Shown here piece by piece: positions 1 to 8,444 of a DNA stretch of 64,000 nt. The notes beneath the pieces were generated by a model. The model worked only from the letters and a program-made list of their open reading frames with translations. It did no database searches and was not told the origin of the DNA. The stretch is taken from positions 1 to 64,000 of the forward strand of contig CAYVQC010000012.1 in assembly GCA_964453995.1 (NCBI GenBank), written 5' to 3'. The first letter of the stretch is position 1. Each line of letters opens with the position of its first letter. The stretch is from SKVR01 sp964453995. Lineage in GTDB: Bacteria > Bacteroidota > Bacteroidia > Bacteroidales > UBA7960. A program made the position numbers and the translations under genes.

Positions 1-2
1 AG

Positions 3-275
3 TGGACAATTAATGCCTGGGATGAGTCGTTTTATAACTTTGGACACGACATGAATATGCATTATCATTATGAAGCAAAACCCGATGATGCCATCACCCT
101 GAAGCGCAAAGCAATCAGGGGAGGATCATGGAAGGATGTTGGATTTATGCTCCAGGTAAGCGCCAGGACATATGAATATCAGGACACTGCAAAATCATAT
201 CTCGGATTCAGGTGTGTTCAAACCTACCCTGGCCGCGATCGTGCTGACGGAAACAGGTCTTCCAATGTTTACTAA
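3..275 (+). CDS. gldK: GldK, C-terminal fragment (T9SS lipoprotein)
   Basis: Only the last 90 codons are present; the reading frame is open to the window edge and ends at TAA 273-275. The residues have the formylglycine-generating-enzyme/sulfatase-modifying fold typical of GldK, including a stretch with RGGSWKD and, near the end, YLGFRCVQTY. In the family, GldK (PorK) is an outer-membrane lipoprotein that forms a periplasmic ring with GldN. The identification rests mainly on position: gldL, gldM and gldN follow in the canonical order on the same strand, 65 bases downstream. The 5' part lies outside the window. Confidence 0.9.
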   Translation, partial: WTINAWDESFYNFGHDMNMHYHYEAKPDDAITLKRKAIRGGSWKDVGFMLQVSARTYEYQDTAKSYLGFRCVQTYPGRDRADGNRSSNVY

Positions 276-340
276 CACCAGCGTTGTGCCTGAAGTGATT
301 TTATTAAATTGATTTATTTACGCAGAACAACTTATCTTTT

Positions 341-1399
341 ATGAAATTCGCACAAACAAAAGCCTTTAAGAACTTCATGTCCAAGCTTTATGGATGGGGA
401 GCCGCCTTGGTTATCATTGGAGCATTGTTCAAGATTCAGCACTACCCTGGAGCGGGCATCATGCTTGTTATTGGTCTTGGAACAGAAGCCATCATTTTCT
501 TCTTTTCTGCATTTGAAAAACCCCATGAAGAACCCGACTGGACTCTTGTTTATCCCGAATTGGGCGGAATTGATAGCGATGATCAGCCCACTGGAAAAGA
601 AAGAGACGGCCTTGTTCGTGGCGGACAGAATACCAATGTTCAAAATATAACCCTGTCCAATAACCTGGATAAGATGCTCGAAGAGGCCAATATTGGTCCC
701 GAGCTAATTGAGAATCTGAGTGCTGGACTGCAGAACCTCAGCAATAATGCAGCAAAACTGGCAGATATGTCCAGTGCTGCCGTTGCTACCCAGGGTTATA
801 TCCAGAATATGGAAACTGCATCTCAGTCAGTTCTTGAATTGAGCCAGTCCTACAAAAATACCAATGAGTATCTTAAACATGACCTCAGCCTGGCAGAAGA
901 ATATGCCAACAGCTTGCGCAATGCAGTAGGTTCTATGAATCAGCTCAGCGATACTTATAAAGAGACGGCGCAAAATGCCAAAGAACAACTCAATCTTTCA
1001 CAACAATACAGCGAAAGCATTAAAAACATAACAGGCTATACCAATGAATTGGCTGCCAACTACAGCCATAGCTCCGAGTTGCTTGTTAAAACAGTGGAAG
1101 CACTTGAAAAATCGACTTCACAAGGAGAAAGCTATGCCGAGCAAATGAAAAAAACAGCTCTCAATCTGGAAGCCTTAAACGCGGTTTATGAATTACAACT
1201 TCAGGCTACCGACAATCAATACAAGGCAACAGAAAAAATTGGCAGTGCAGTTGAAAAATTCGTTGACAATATCAATCAATCAGCAGAAGGTGCCGAACTA
1301 TACAAAGAACAGATGAATGCTCTGACACGCAATATAGCAGCCCTGAACAATGTATATGGCAATATGCTTTCAGCTATGAATTTTAATGTAGGCAAATAA
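341..1399 (+). CDS. gldL: GldL, T9SS/gliding motor stator protein
   Basis: 352 residues. The N-terminus has two membrane segments (about residues 18-35 and 38-58) separated by the motif KIQHYPGAG, typical of GldL/PorL. A long alpha-helical, Asn/Gln/Ala-rich region follows (about residues 105-345) and looks like coiled coil. With GldM it forms the inner-membrane motor that uses the proton gradient to drive type IX secretion and, in gliding species, cell movement. It is longer than Flavobacterium GldL (about 215 residues) and closer to the long PorL type. It is second in the gldKLMN operon. No Shine-Dalgarno site is evident at the ATG. Confidence 0.96.
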   Translation: MKFAQTKAFKNFMSKLYGWGAALVIIGALFKIQHYPGAGIMLVIGLGTEAIIFFFSAFEKPHEEPDWTLVYPELGGIDSDDQPTGKERDGLVRGGQNTNVQNITLSNNLDKMLEEANIGPELIENLSAGLQNLSNNAAKLADMSSAAVATQGYIQNMETASQSVLELSQSYKNTNEYLKHDLSLAEEYANSLRNAVGSMNQLSDTYKETAQNAKEQLNLSQQYSESIKNITGYTNELAANYSHSSELLVKTVEALEKSTSQGESYAEQMKKTALNLEALNAVYELQLQATDNQYKATEKIGSAVEKFVDNINQSAEGAELYKEQMNALTRNIAALNNVYGNMLSAMNFNVGK

Positions 1400-1463
1400 A
1401 AAGCCAGCTACACTCCCCCGAAGAATAGTTTTATTTTAAGAAGAAAAACAGCAATACAAATAT

Positions 1464-3047
1464 ATGGCAGGAGGAAAACAAACCCCGAGACAAAAAATGA
1501 TTGGTATGATGTACCTCGTTTTAACGGCACTACTGGCGCTCAACGTTTCAGTAGAGGTACTCGATGCTTTTGTTTTGGTTGACAGGGGGCTTCAGCAAAC
1601 CAACAGGAACTTTGAACGGAACCTTGAACTACTTTACAGTGCTTTTGAAGACCAGTTAGAAGATAATCCTGCTAGAGTGGAAGATTATTATGAAAGAGCC
1701 CAACAGGCCCGCAATCTTTCCCAGGACCTTGTAGATTTTATTCTCAACAACAGGAGTGAAATGATTGCCCTGGTTGATAAGATTGAGGTGGAAGTTGCCG
1801 ATACCCTTAGCCTGCTGGATATGAAGGCCAAGGATAATTACAGCCGTTCTTCAACTTTCTGGTTGATAGACCCTGTAGAAGGGGGCACCGCAGCTACTAC
1901 CGATCCTGGTGGCCCGGGCACCCGCGGGTACATCTTAAGAAATATGATCGAAAACTTTAAGGAGGAAATGATTGCCCTTTTGCCCCCGGGAACCGAGTTG
2001 CAACTTGGACTTGACATTGATGGGCCCTTCTATGATAAGAGCGGACGTGAGATCAGCTGGCAACATGCCATGTTCGACAGGCAAATCCCTGTTGCTGCAG
2101 CAACCAACCTCAGCAGACTCGTTACCGAAGTGCGCAATGCTGAATTTGATGTTGTACGCGAGCTCTTTGAAGCAATAGGTGCAGGTACGTTCACCTTCGA
2201 CCAGGTTACCGCCAAACTGATTCCCACAAGTAACATTGTAATCCAGGGAGATTACTATGAAGCAGAGGTGTTGGTAGCAGCCTATGACTCTAAACAAGAA
2301 CCTGAAGTATTTGTTGGTGGGCAGCGTATTGATGGCACCACCATCAGGATTCCTGCCACACGCGAGGGTTTGCAAACCATCAGCGGATCAGTAAGGGTAA
2401 TGGGTCCCGATGGTCCAGAAACTCATGAATTTTCAGAGACATATACTGTGCAGCGCCCAACAGCCACCGTGAGTGCCGATGCCATGAACGTATTTTACAT
2501 GGGTGTTCCTAACCCTGTATCCATTTCTGTGCCCGGAATTCCTACTGAACGGCTGGAAGCCCGCATCAGTGGCAGCGGGAACCAACTCAGCCGAAATCCC
2601 GGTGGCGGATACACTGTAAGGCTCAGCACCGATCAGAGTGTTAATGAAAACGTTACCATCTCAGTATTTGCCAGAGATGAAGGGCAGCTAAGGAACATGG
2701 GACAATCTGTTTTCAGGGTAAGGGTAGTTCCTGATCCTATTCCCGAAATTGCCGGCCAATCCGAAGGAGTGATTGCCAAAGAGATCCTGGCAGGTGCCCC
2801 CATTATCCCCCGTATGAAAAACTTTGATTTCCAGATGGATTTTCGCATAACTTCCTTTACTATGAATACAACTGTTGCTGGAGAATTTATTGAGCGCAGT
2901 GCAGACTCAAATGTTCAAACAGAAGACATGGAAGATCTTATCCGGCGTGCCACACGAGGACAAAGATTTACTTTCCAGGACATTCGGGCAATCGGCGATG
3001 ATGGAAGGGAAAGAAACCTGCCCCCTATGGTTTTCAGAATTCAATAA
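1464..3047 (+). CDS. gldM: GldM, T9SS/gliding motor periplasmic shaft protein
   Basis: 527 residues. The start MAGGKQTPRQKMIGMMYLV is diagnostic for GldM. One transmembrane helix (about residues 13-33) is followed by a long periplasmic part that in the family folds into successive beta-rich domains. GldM forms a dimer that passes through the GldL pentamer and reaches the GldK/GldN ring at the outer membrane. It lies 64 bases after gldL and 25 bases before gldN, so the three are almost certainly co-transcribed. Length is normal for the family and nothing is broken. Confidence 0.96.
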   Translation: MAGGKQTPRQKMIGMMYLVLTALLALNVSVEVLDAFVLVDRGLQQTNRNFERNLELLYSAFEDQLEDNPARVEDYYERAQQARNLSQDLVDFILNNRSEMIALVDKIEVEVADTLSLLDMKAKDNYSRSSTFWLIDPVEGGTAATTDPGGPGTRGYILRNMIENFKEEMIALLPPGTELQLGLDIDGPFYDKSGREISWQHAMFDRQIPVAAATNLSRLVTEVRNAEFDVVRELFEAIGAGTFTFDQVTAKLIPTSNIVIQGDYYEAEVLVAAYDSKQEPEVFVGGQRIDGTTIRIPATREGLQTISGSVRVMGPDGPETHEFSETYTVQRPTATVSADAMNVFYMGVPNPVSISVPGIPTERLEARISGSGNQLSRNPGGGYTVRLSTDQSVNENVTISVFARDEGQLRNMGQSVFRVRVVPDPIPEIAGQSEGVIAKEILAGAPIIPRMKNFDFQMDFRITSFTMNTTVAGEFIERSADSNVQTEDMEDLIRRATRGQRFTFQDIRAIGDDGRERNLPPMVFRIQ

Positions 3048-3072
3048 CTTAAAAAATACCGGAGGTTTTATT

Positions 3073-3927
3073 ATGACCAGATTAAAGCAATTATTCATTT
3101 TCTCTCTTACAGTGATGCTTTTTACAGGCTCACTCAGTGCCCAGGTGCTTGAAGGAGCAAACCCCACAGACGGCTTCTACGAAAAAGTATGGGTTGAGGA
3201 AAAGCAACCTATTCCTCTCGCATTCGTTAGAGAAGCTGACGTAGCATGGGAAAAGAAAGTATGGCAGGTGATTGATTTAAGGGAACGGATCAACCTTCCT
3301 TTGTATTTCCCAAATACAACACTCAATGACCGTCAAAGCCTCATGCAAGTGCTTATGGCCAGTATCAACGAAAATTCTATTATGGCCTTTCGTGATGATG
3401 AATTTACCATACCTTTCCCGGCAGAAGAGATACGAAACCAGTATGCAAGAGAAGAAACAAGGACACTTACCCGCCCTGATCCCCCTTATGAAGAGTATGA
3501 TACTACCTTCGTAATACCCTTGCGCCCTGAAGATGTTACAAAATATCGTATCAAAGAGAGTTGGTTCTTCGACAGCAAGCGCTCGGTAATGGATGTGCGA
3601 ATTATCGGTATTTGTCCGGTAAGAGAAAGAATAGACCCTGAAACCGGCGAAAGCCTTGGCGACCAGGTACTTTTCTGGGTTTATTTCCCCGAAGCCCGCA
3701 ATGTGCTGGTAAACGCTGAAGTTTTCAACCCCCAAAATGATGCACAGCGTATGTCTTTTGACGATCTTTTCATGCGCCGCATGTTTAACAGCTATATTTA
3801 CAAAGAATCCAATGTGTACGACAGGCTCATCCTGGAGTATATTGAAAATGGCCTCGATCAATTGCTTGAGGCGGAGCGGATCAAAAACGATATCCGCAAT
3901 TATGAGCTTGACCTCTGGGAGTATTAA
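3073..3927 (+). CDS. gldN: GldN, T9SS periplasmic ring component
   Basis: 284 residues from the ATG at 3073. An open frame extends further upstream inside gldM, but this ATG is preferred: it follows a GGAGG at 3061-3065, which is unusual in this genome, and it begins a clear signal peptide (about residues 1-24, ending LSAQ). The mature part contains DGFYEKVWVEEKQPIPL and later VWVEEKQ/FWVYFPEAR-type segments seen in GldN/PorN. In the family GldN binds GldK in a periplasmic ring and contacts GldM. It is the last gene of the gldKLMN block and is followed by a strong terminator. Confidence 0.94.
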   Translation: MTRLKQLFIFSLTVMLFTGSLSAQVLEGANPTDGFYEKVWVEEKQPIPLAFVREADVAWEKKVWQVIDLRERINLPLYFPNTTLNDRQSLMQVLMASINENSIMAFRDDEFTIPFPAEEIRNQYAREETRTLTRPDPPYEEYDTTFVIPLRPEDVTKYRIKESWFFDSKRSVMDVRIIGICPVRERIDPETGESLGDQVLFWVYFPEARNVLVNAEVFNPQNDAQRMSFDDLFMRRMFNSYIYKESNVYDRLILEYIENGLDQLLEAERIKNDIRNYELDLWEY

Positions 3928-3950
3928 ACCTTTTCATAATATTATTCCAA

Positions 3951-3987
3951 AAAACAGGGTGCCCATTGTGGGTCACCCTGTTTTTAT
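3951..3987. terminator. Bidirectional terminator between gldN and fumC
   Basis: Inverted repeat AACAGGGTG / CACCCTGTT around a 12-base loop, flanked by A-run on the left and T-run on the right. It can end both the rightward gld operon and the leftward fumC. Confidence 0.85.
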
Positions 3988-4025
3988 TTATACAAAGTTT
4001 TTCTTTTTCGCTTCGCGAAACTTCC

Positions 4026-5408
4026 CTAAATCATATTGCGTGGATTTACCCATGTATCAAACTCTTCCCCTGTAACCAATCCCGATTCAAGAGCCGCTTG
4101 TTTCAGTGTAAGATTTTGCTCATGAGCTCTTTTGGCAATTTTCGCTGCATTATCATATCCTATATGTGGATTGAGGGCAGTAACCAGCATTAATGAATTG
4201 GTAAGATGCGATTCAATGTTTTTTTTGTTTGCTTCTATCCCTTCCACACAATTCACGCTGAAGGAAACGGCAGCATCTGCCAGCAAGCGTGCAGCCTGCA
4301 ACAAGTTATAAATCATTACCGGTTTGAATACATTGAGCTGAAAATGCCCGTTCATACCTCCTGCCACAATGGCGGCATCATTGCCTATTACCTGGGCCGC
4401 CACCATGGTCATAGCTTCCGATTGGGTTGGATTTACCTTACCGGGCATAATGGATGAACCAGGTTCGTTGGCAGGAAGGTTTAATTCGCCTAATCCGCAG
4501 CGTGGCCCCGAGCCCAGAAAACGGATGTCATTGGCAATTTTCATCAGAGATACAGCAATCTGCTTCAATGCTCCACTGGTTTCAACAATGGCATCGTGGG
4601 CCGAAAGAGCCTCGAATTTGTTATGCGCAGTAATGAAAGGCATCCCTGTAAGACTTGCGATCTCATGGGCCACTTCCCTGTCAAACCCTTTAGGGGCATT
4701 GATACCTGTTCCCACAGCGGTACCACCCAGGGCAAGTTCCCTCAAATGGTCCAGGGTATTGGTCAGCGCCTTCAATCCATGCTGCAATTGCGATACATAC
4801 CCCGAAAATTCCTGACCCAACGTTAAGGGTGTTGCATCCATCAGGTGAGTGCGACCGATCTTTACAATATCAGAAAACGCTTCAGATTTAGCTTGCAAGG
4901 CATCCTTCAGCCCGCTCAAACCCGGAATTGTTTTTTCCGTAATGAGCTTATAGGCAGCAATGTGCATGGCAGTGGGAAAAGTATCATTCGAAGACTGCGA
5001 CTTGTTTACATGATCGTTGGGATGTACCTTTTTTTCAGGATCATCAAGCTTACCTCCCATAATTACATGAGCCCTGTTGGCGATCACTTCATTGAGATTC
5101 ATGTTGGATTGCGTCCCCGATCCGGTTTGCCATACCGCAAGCGGGAAATTGCCATCCAGCCTGTTTTCGAGTATTTCGTCGCAAACCTTGATAACAGCTG
5201 CAGCAATATCAGGTTTTAATACTCCCATCTTCTCATTGGTAATGGCACAGGCTTTCTTCAATATAGCAAAAGCTTCAATGATTTCAGGAGGCATCTTCTC
5301 TACCCCTATTTTAAAATTCTGCAGTGATCGTTGGGTTTGAGCACCCCAATATTTGTCTGACGGTACTTCTATTGTTCCAAGGGAATCTCTTTCAATACGT
5401 GTGTTCAT
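4026..5408 (-). CDS. fumC: Class II fumarate hydratase
   Basis: 460 residues, the normal size for class II fumarases. It interconverts fumarate and malate in the citric acid cycle, in the cytoplasm as a homotetramer. Visible family features are the N-terminus RIERDSLGTIEVP, the segment GRTHLMDATP with His188, and the signature GSSIMPGKVNP with Ser318. Both numbers coincide with the catalytic His188 and Ser318 known from the E. coli enzyme. It is monocistronic on the minus strand, convergent with gldN and divergent from rbfA. Class II enzymes need no iron-sulfur cluster. Confidence 0.97.
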   Translation of the reverse strand: MNTRIERDSLGTIEVPSDKYWGAQTQRSLQNFKIGVEKMPPEIIEAFAILKKACAITNEKMGVLKPDIAAAVIKVCDEILENRLDGNFPLAVWQTGSGTQSNMNLNEVIANRAHVIMGGKLDDPEKKVHPNDHVNKSQSSNDTFPTAMHIAAYKLITEKTIPGLSGLKDALQAKSEAFSDIVKIGRTHLMDATPLTLGQEFSGYVSQLQHGLKALTNTLDHLRELALGGTAVGTGINAPKGFDREVAHEIASLTGMPFITAHNKFEALSAHDAIVETSGALKQIAVSLMKIANDIRFLGSGPRCGLGELNLPANEPGSSIMPGKVNPTQSEAMTMVAAQVIGNDAAIVAGGMNGHFQLNVFKPVMIYNLLQAARLLADAAVSFSVNCVEGIEANKKNIESHLTNSLMLVTALNPHIGYDNAAKIAKRAHEQNLTLKQAALESGLVTGEEFDTWVNPRNMI

Positions 5409-5590
5409 ATGTTGTTTTTTACGGTTTACCTGTTAAAATTACGCATTAAGGTAAAACGTGACAAATTTTATGCATACATTTTAATTTTGTTGGCAACTGA
5501 TTTATGTCATCACATGCGCATAGCACACAATTCATACATCAGTTTGGCCAACATAACAACCCAACATCCCATTACTTTACACAATTACCG

Positions 5591-5598
5591 TATCTTTG
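5591..5598 (+). promoter_or_regulatory. Bacteroidetes-type -7 element for rbfA
   Basis: TATCTTTG matches the Bacteroidota -7 consensus TAnnTTTG exactly and lies 19 bases before the chosen rbfA start, implying a very short leader. A good -33 TTTG was not found at the usual distance. Confidence 0.5.
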
Positions 5599-5617
5599 TA
5601 AAAAAAAGATTGTCCCT

Positions 5618-5953
5618 ATGGAAACCAACAGACAGAAAAGAATCAATAAGCAGCTTCAGAAAGACCTGGGAGAGATTTTTCAGCGGGAATCACCCAACCT
5701 TTTTTCACGCGCCCTCATAACCGTAACCAAGGTAAATGTTACGGCCGACCTGTCCATGGCTAAGGTTTACCTGAGCATCTTTGGTTCAGACAATGAAAAG
5801 ATCATGCACCAGGTAAAGATCCATGCCGGAGAAATCCGCAAACAGCTGGGCATGCGGGTTAAAAACCAGCTGAGGCAGGTTCCGCAATTGCAGTTTTTTG
5901 TAGATGACAGCCTCGACTATATAGAAAACATAGAAAACCTGCTGAAAAAATAG
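5618..5953 (+). CDS. rbfA: Ribosome-binding factor A
   Basis: 111 residues from ATG 5618 (METNRQKRINKQLQKDL), matching the family length. A longer upstream frame exists, but it would cover the promoter and adds residues unlike RbfA. RbfA is a single KH-fold protein that binds the free 30S subunit and helps mature the 5' end of 16S rRNA, especially in the cold. Visible family features are the N-terminal helix with the IFQRE segment, the VTKVNVTADLSMAKVYLS strand region and the C-terminal PQLQFFVDDSLDY segment. It is the first gene of a likely operon with the methyltransferase (9 bases) and the permease. Confidence 0.95.
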   Translation: METNRQKRINKQLQKDLGEIFQRESPNLFSRALITVTKVNVTADLSMAKVYLSIFGSDNEKIMHQVKIHAGEIRKQLGMRVKNQLRQVPQLQFFVDDSLDYIENIENLLKK

Positions 5954-5962
5954 TATTGCTGC

Positions 5963-6784
5963 ATGAAGTACGACCCCATTAAGGCTCGCCTGGGCCGAGT
6001 TTTCAACAGGCATATCCTGCTGAGGAAAATATTTTACCAACTGCTCGATCTGTTATTGCTCAGATCCTGGCATGTGCATCATCATCTGAAGTCGTTTTTC
6101 AGGCACACTTCCAAAAGGAATGATATCCGGGTGCTGGATGCAGGAAGCGGATTTGGTCAATACAGCTGGTACCTGGCAAAAAAACGGCCTTCCTGGACAA
6201 TTCATGGTATTGAACTCAAAGAGGAGCAGGTGCAAGATTGCAACAACTTTTTCAGGAAAGCATCAAAGAACGATGCTGGTTTTTTCACCGGCGATCTTAC
6301 AACCTATCAGCGAGAGAATTATTACGACCTTATATTGTCCATTGATGTAATGGAACATATTGAGGAAGACGTAAAGGTGTTTAAAAACTTTTATGCCTCT
6401 ATGCGCTCTGATGGCTTGTTGCTCATCAGCACTCCCAGCGACCAGGGAGGATCAGGAGTGGAACATGAACACGATTCCTCCTTTATTGAGGAACATGTGC
6501 GCGATGGATACGGCAAGGATGAAATCAAAAAAAAGCTGCAGAGTGCCGGCTTCCAAGACATCCGTGTACACTACACCTACGGAAAACCCGGCAGTCTGTC
6601 GTGGAAATTATCCATGAAATACCCCATCCTGATGTTGGGCAGATCAGCAATCTTCTATATTCTCTTGCCGTTGTATTACCTGCTGGTATTTCCTTTCTGC
6701 ATGATCCTTAACTACATCGATGTAAGACAGCATCACAAATCAGGCACCGGACTGCTGGTAAAAGCATACAAACGAAAACCTTAA
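5963..6784 (+). CDS. Class I SAM-dependent methyltransferase, membrane-associated
   Basis: 273 residues. Motif I is VLDAGSGFGQYSWYLA, motif II has the acidic end at HGIELKEEQV, and the motif IV/post region is DLILSIDVMEHIEED, so it is a Rossmann-fold methyltransferase of the Methyltransf_11/23 type. The C-terminal third (about residues 215-250) is strongly hydrophobic (IFYILLPLYYLLVFPFCMIL), suggesting membrane attachment. The substrate cannot be read from the sequence. It sits 9 bases after rbfA and 33 bases before a LolC/E-type permease, an arrangement that suggests co-transcription but not a shared function. Confidence 0.85.
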   Translation: MKYDPIKARLGRVFNRHILLRKIFYQLLDLLLLRSWHVHHHLKSFFRHTSKRNDIRVLDAGSGFGQYSWYLAKKRPSWTIHGIELKEEQVQDCNNFFRKASKNDAGFFTGDLTTYQRENYYDLILSIDVMEHIEEDVKVFKNFYASMRSDGLLLISTPSDQGGSGVEHEHDSSFIEEHVRDGYGKDEIKKKLQSAGFQDIRVHYTYGKPGSLSWKLSMKYPILMLGRSAIFYILLPLYYLLVFPFCMILNYIDVRQHHKSGTGLLVKAYKRKP

Positions 6785-6817
6785 ACAAGCAACCAATCAT
6801 CAAAAACCCACTTTACA

Positions 6818-8047
6818 TTGAACTTCCCCTTTTACATAGCCCGTAGGTACCTCTTCGCAAAGAAATCACAAACAGCGGTAAATGTGCTTACCATTGTTGC
6901 TGTGGTGGGTGTTTCGGTGGGTACTATGGCCCTGGTAATTGTACTTTCGGTTTACAATGGTTTTGAGAAACTGATTCTTTCCCTTTTCAACTCTTTCAAT
7001 CCTGATATGGAAATAAGACTGGTTGAAGGGAAAACTTTCAACATGGAGGATTTCCCTGCTGATGAGATCAGGAAGCTGCCCGGGGTACTTTATCTTGGTG
7101 AAATCCTCGAGGAAACAGCACTGATTACCTATCGTGACCGGCAACATATTGCTACTCTCAGGGGTGTGGATGAAAATTTTCATCATATCACCGGTCTGGA
7201 TACCATGATGCGCGATGGAGCGTTTAAACTGCGGGAAGGCGACAGGGAGTACCTTGCACTTGGCATGGGGGTAGCCATTATGCTTAATGCCAATATCAAC
7301 GACTACCTCAACCCGCTGAATATATATATTCCCCGGCGCGGGCGGGTAAGCACGGTAAATCCGATGCAGGCATTCAATGCCAGTTCGAATTATGCCAGCG
7401 GAATATTTGCCGTTCAAAGCGAATACGATATGGAGTATGTTATTGCCCCCATATCGCTGGTGAGGTTTCTGACAGAACACAACAAACAGGTTTCTTCCGT
7501 TATACTTCGCATAGATCCAACAAGCAATATCAGACAGTTGCAACAAGAAATTGCTTCTGTTGTGGGCAATGATTTTATTGTGCGCAACCGCATGCAACAA
7601 GAAGAGTTTCTTTACAAGGTTATGCGATCGGAAAAATGGGTCATCTTCTTTATTCTGAGTTTTATCCTGGTCATAGCAGCCTTCAATATTACCGGTAGCC
7701 TTACCATGCTGGTGCTGGAAAAGCGAAAAGATATAAGCATATTATGGAGTATGGGATGTTCCATAAAAACATTGAAAAAGATTTTCCTTTTTGAAGGGCT
7801 ACTTATTGGTATCGGGGGAGCAGCTTTGGGAATCCTTCTGGGGGGTGTGGTCAGCTGGTTGCAGATCCGGTTTGGACTGATTGCCATACAGGCCGAAGGA
7901 ACATTTATTATGGATGCTTATCCTGTGCATATCAACCCCTGGGACTTTGTGCTGGTGTTCTTTACGGTTTCAGTTATAGGTTGGCTGGTTTCCATTTTAC
8001 CGGTGCAAAAGATCAAGACATTTCTCATGAAAAACCAAACTGTCTAG
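6818..8047 (+). CDS. LolC/LolE-type ABC transporter permease
   Basis: 409 residues from a TTG start at 6818; no ATG gives the conserved N-terminus NFPFYIARRYLFAKKSQTAVN. It has the architecture of the MacB/FtsX permease superfamily: one N-terminal membrane helix (about residues 25-50), a large periplasmic domain (about 50-265), then three C-terminal helices (about 270-400). The N-terminal sequence pattern is that of the lipoprotein-releasing LolC/E branch, which extracts lipoproteins from the inner membrane for LolA. No LolD ATPase lies beside it, so the ATPase must be elsewhere. It is last in the rbfA operon. Confidence 0.85.
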   Translation: MNFPFYIARRYLFAKKSQTAVNVLTIVAVVGVSVGTMALVIVLSVYNGFEKLILSLFNSFNPDMEIRLVEGKTFNMEDFPADEIRKLPGVLYLGEILEETALITYRDRQHIATLRGVDENFHHITGLDTMMRDGAFKLREGDREYLALGMGVAIMLNANINDYLNPLNIYIPRRGRVSTVNPMQAFNASSNYASGIFAVQSEYDMEYVIAPISLVRFLTEHNKQVSSVILRIDPTSNIRQLQQEIASVVGNDFIVRNRMQQEEFLYKVMRSEKWVIFFILSFILVIAAFNITGSLTMLVLEKRKDISILWSMGCSIKTLKKIFLFEGLLIGIGGAALGILLGGVVSWLQIRFGLIAIQAEGTFIMDAYPVHINPWDFVLVFFTVSVIGWLVSILPVQKIKTFLMKNQTV

Positions 8048-8444
8048 AATCCTTATACTAATAAGAATTTCCACAACCTATCCCAAAACAGCATAAAGCA
8101 TCTACCTGACCACATTATTTTACTTGCCCTCTCAAATTCTACCAAAGTTTCTTGTTAGTCAGATTATATTTAGGTATTTTTGTGAAATTCAAACACGAAA
8201 TCAATAGCACACAAGTCTGAAATTAAGCCAAATGCACAACTCCTTTCTGAAAAGCAGGCTTTTCAAGGGAAAAAGCCTATCCCACCACACAAATGATCAC
8301 AGCGGCTAATTCTTTCCGTAAATATCATTACAGGTTACGCTCATAAAAGGATCAAAGAATCTGGTACACCTTTGCATTTCATATGCATTAACAGGCCCAA
8401 ACGCTATTTCAAACAAAGTTCAAATCAACTTAATCAAAAGACAA
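8048..8444 (+). promoter_or_regulatory. 397-bp gap with promoter for the first C25 peptidase
   Basis: No gene was found here. TATTTTTG at 8174-8181 fits the -7 consensus TAnnTTTG, with a TTG at 8152-8154 about 19 bases upstream as a possible -33 element. This would give a leader of roughly 255 bases before the peptidase gene. The rest is AT-rich with no clear structure. Confidence 0.4.
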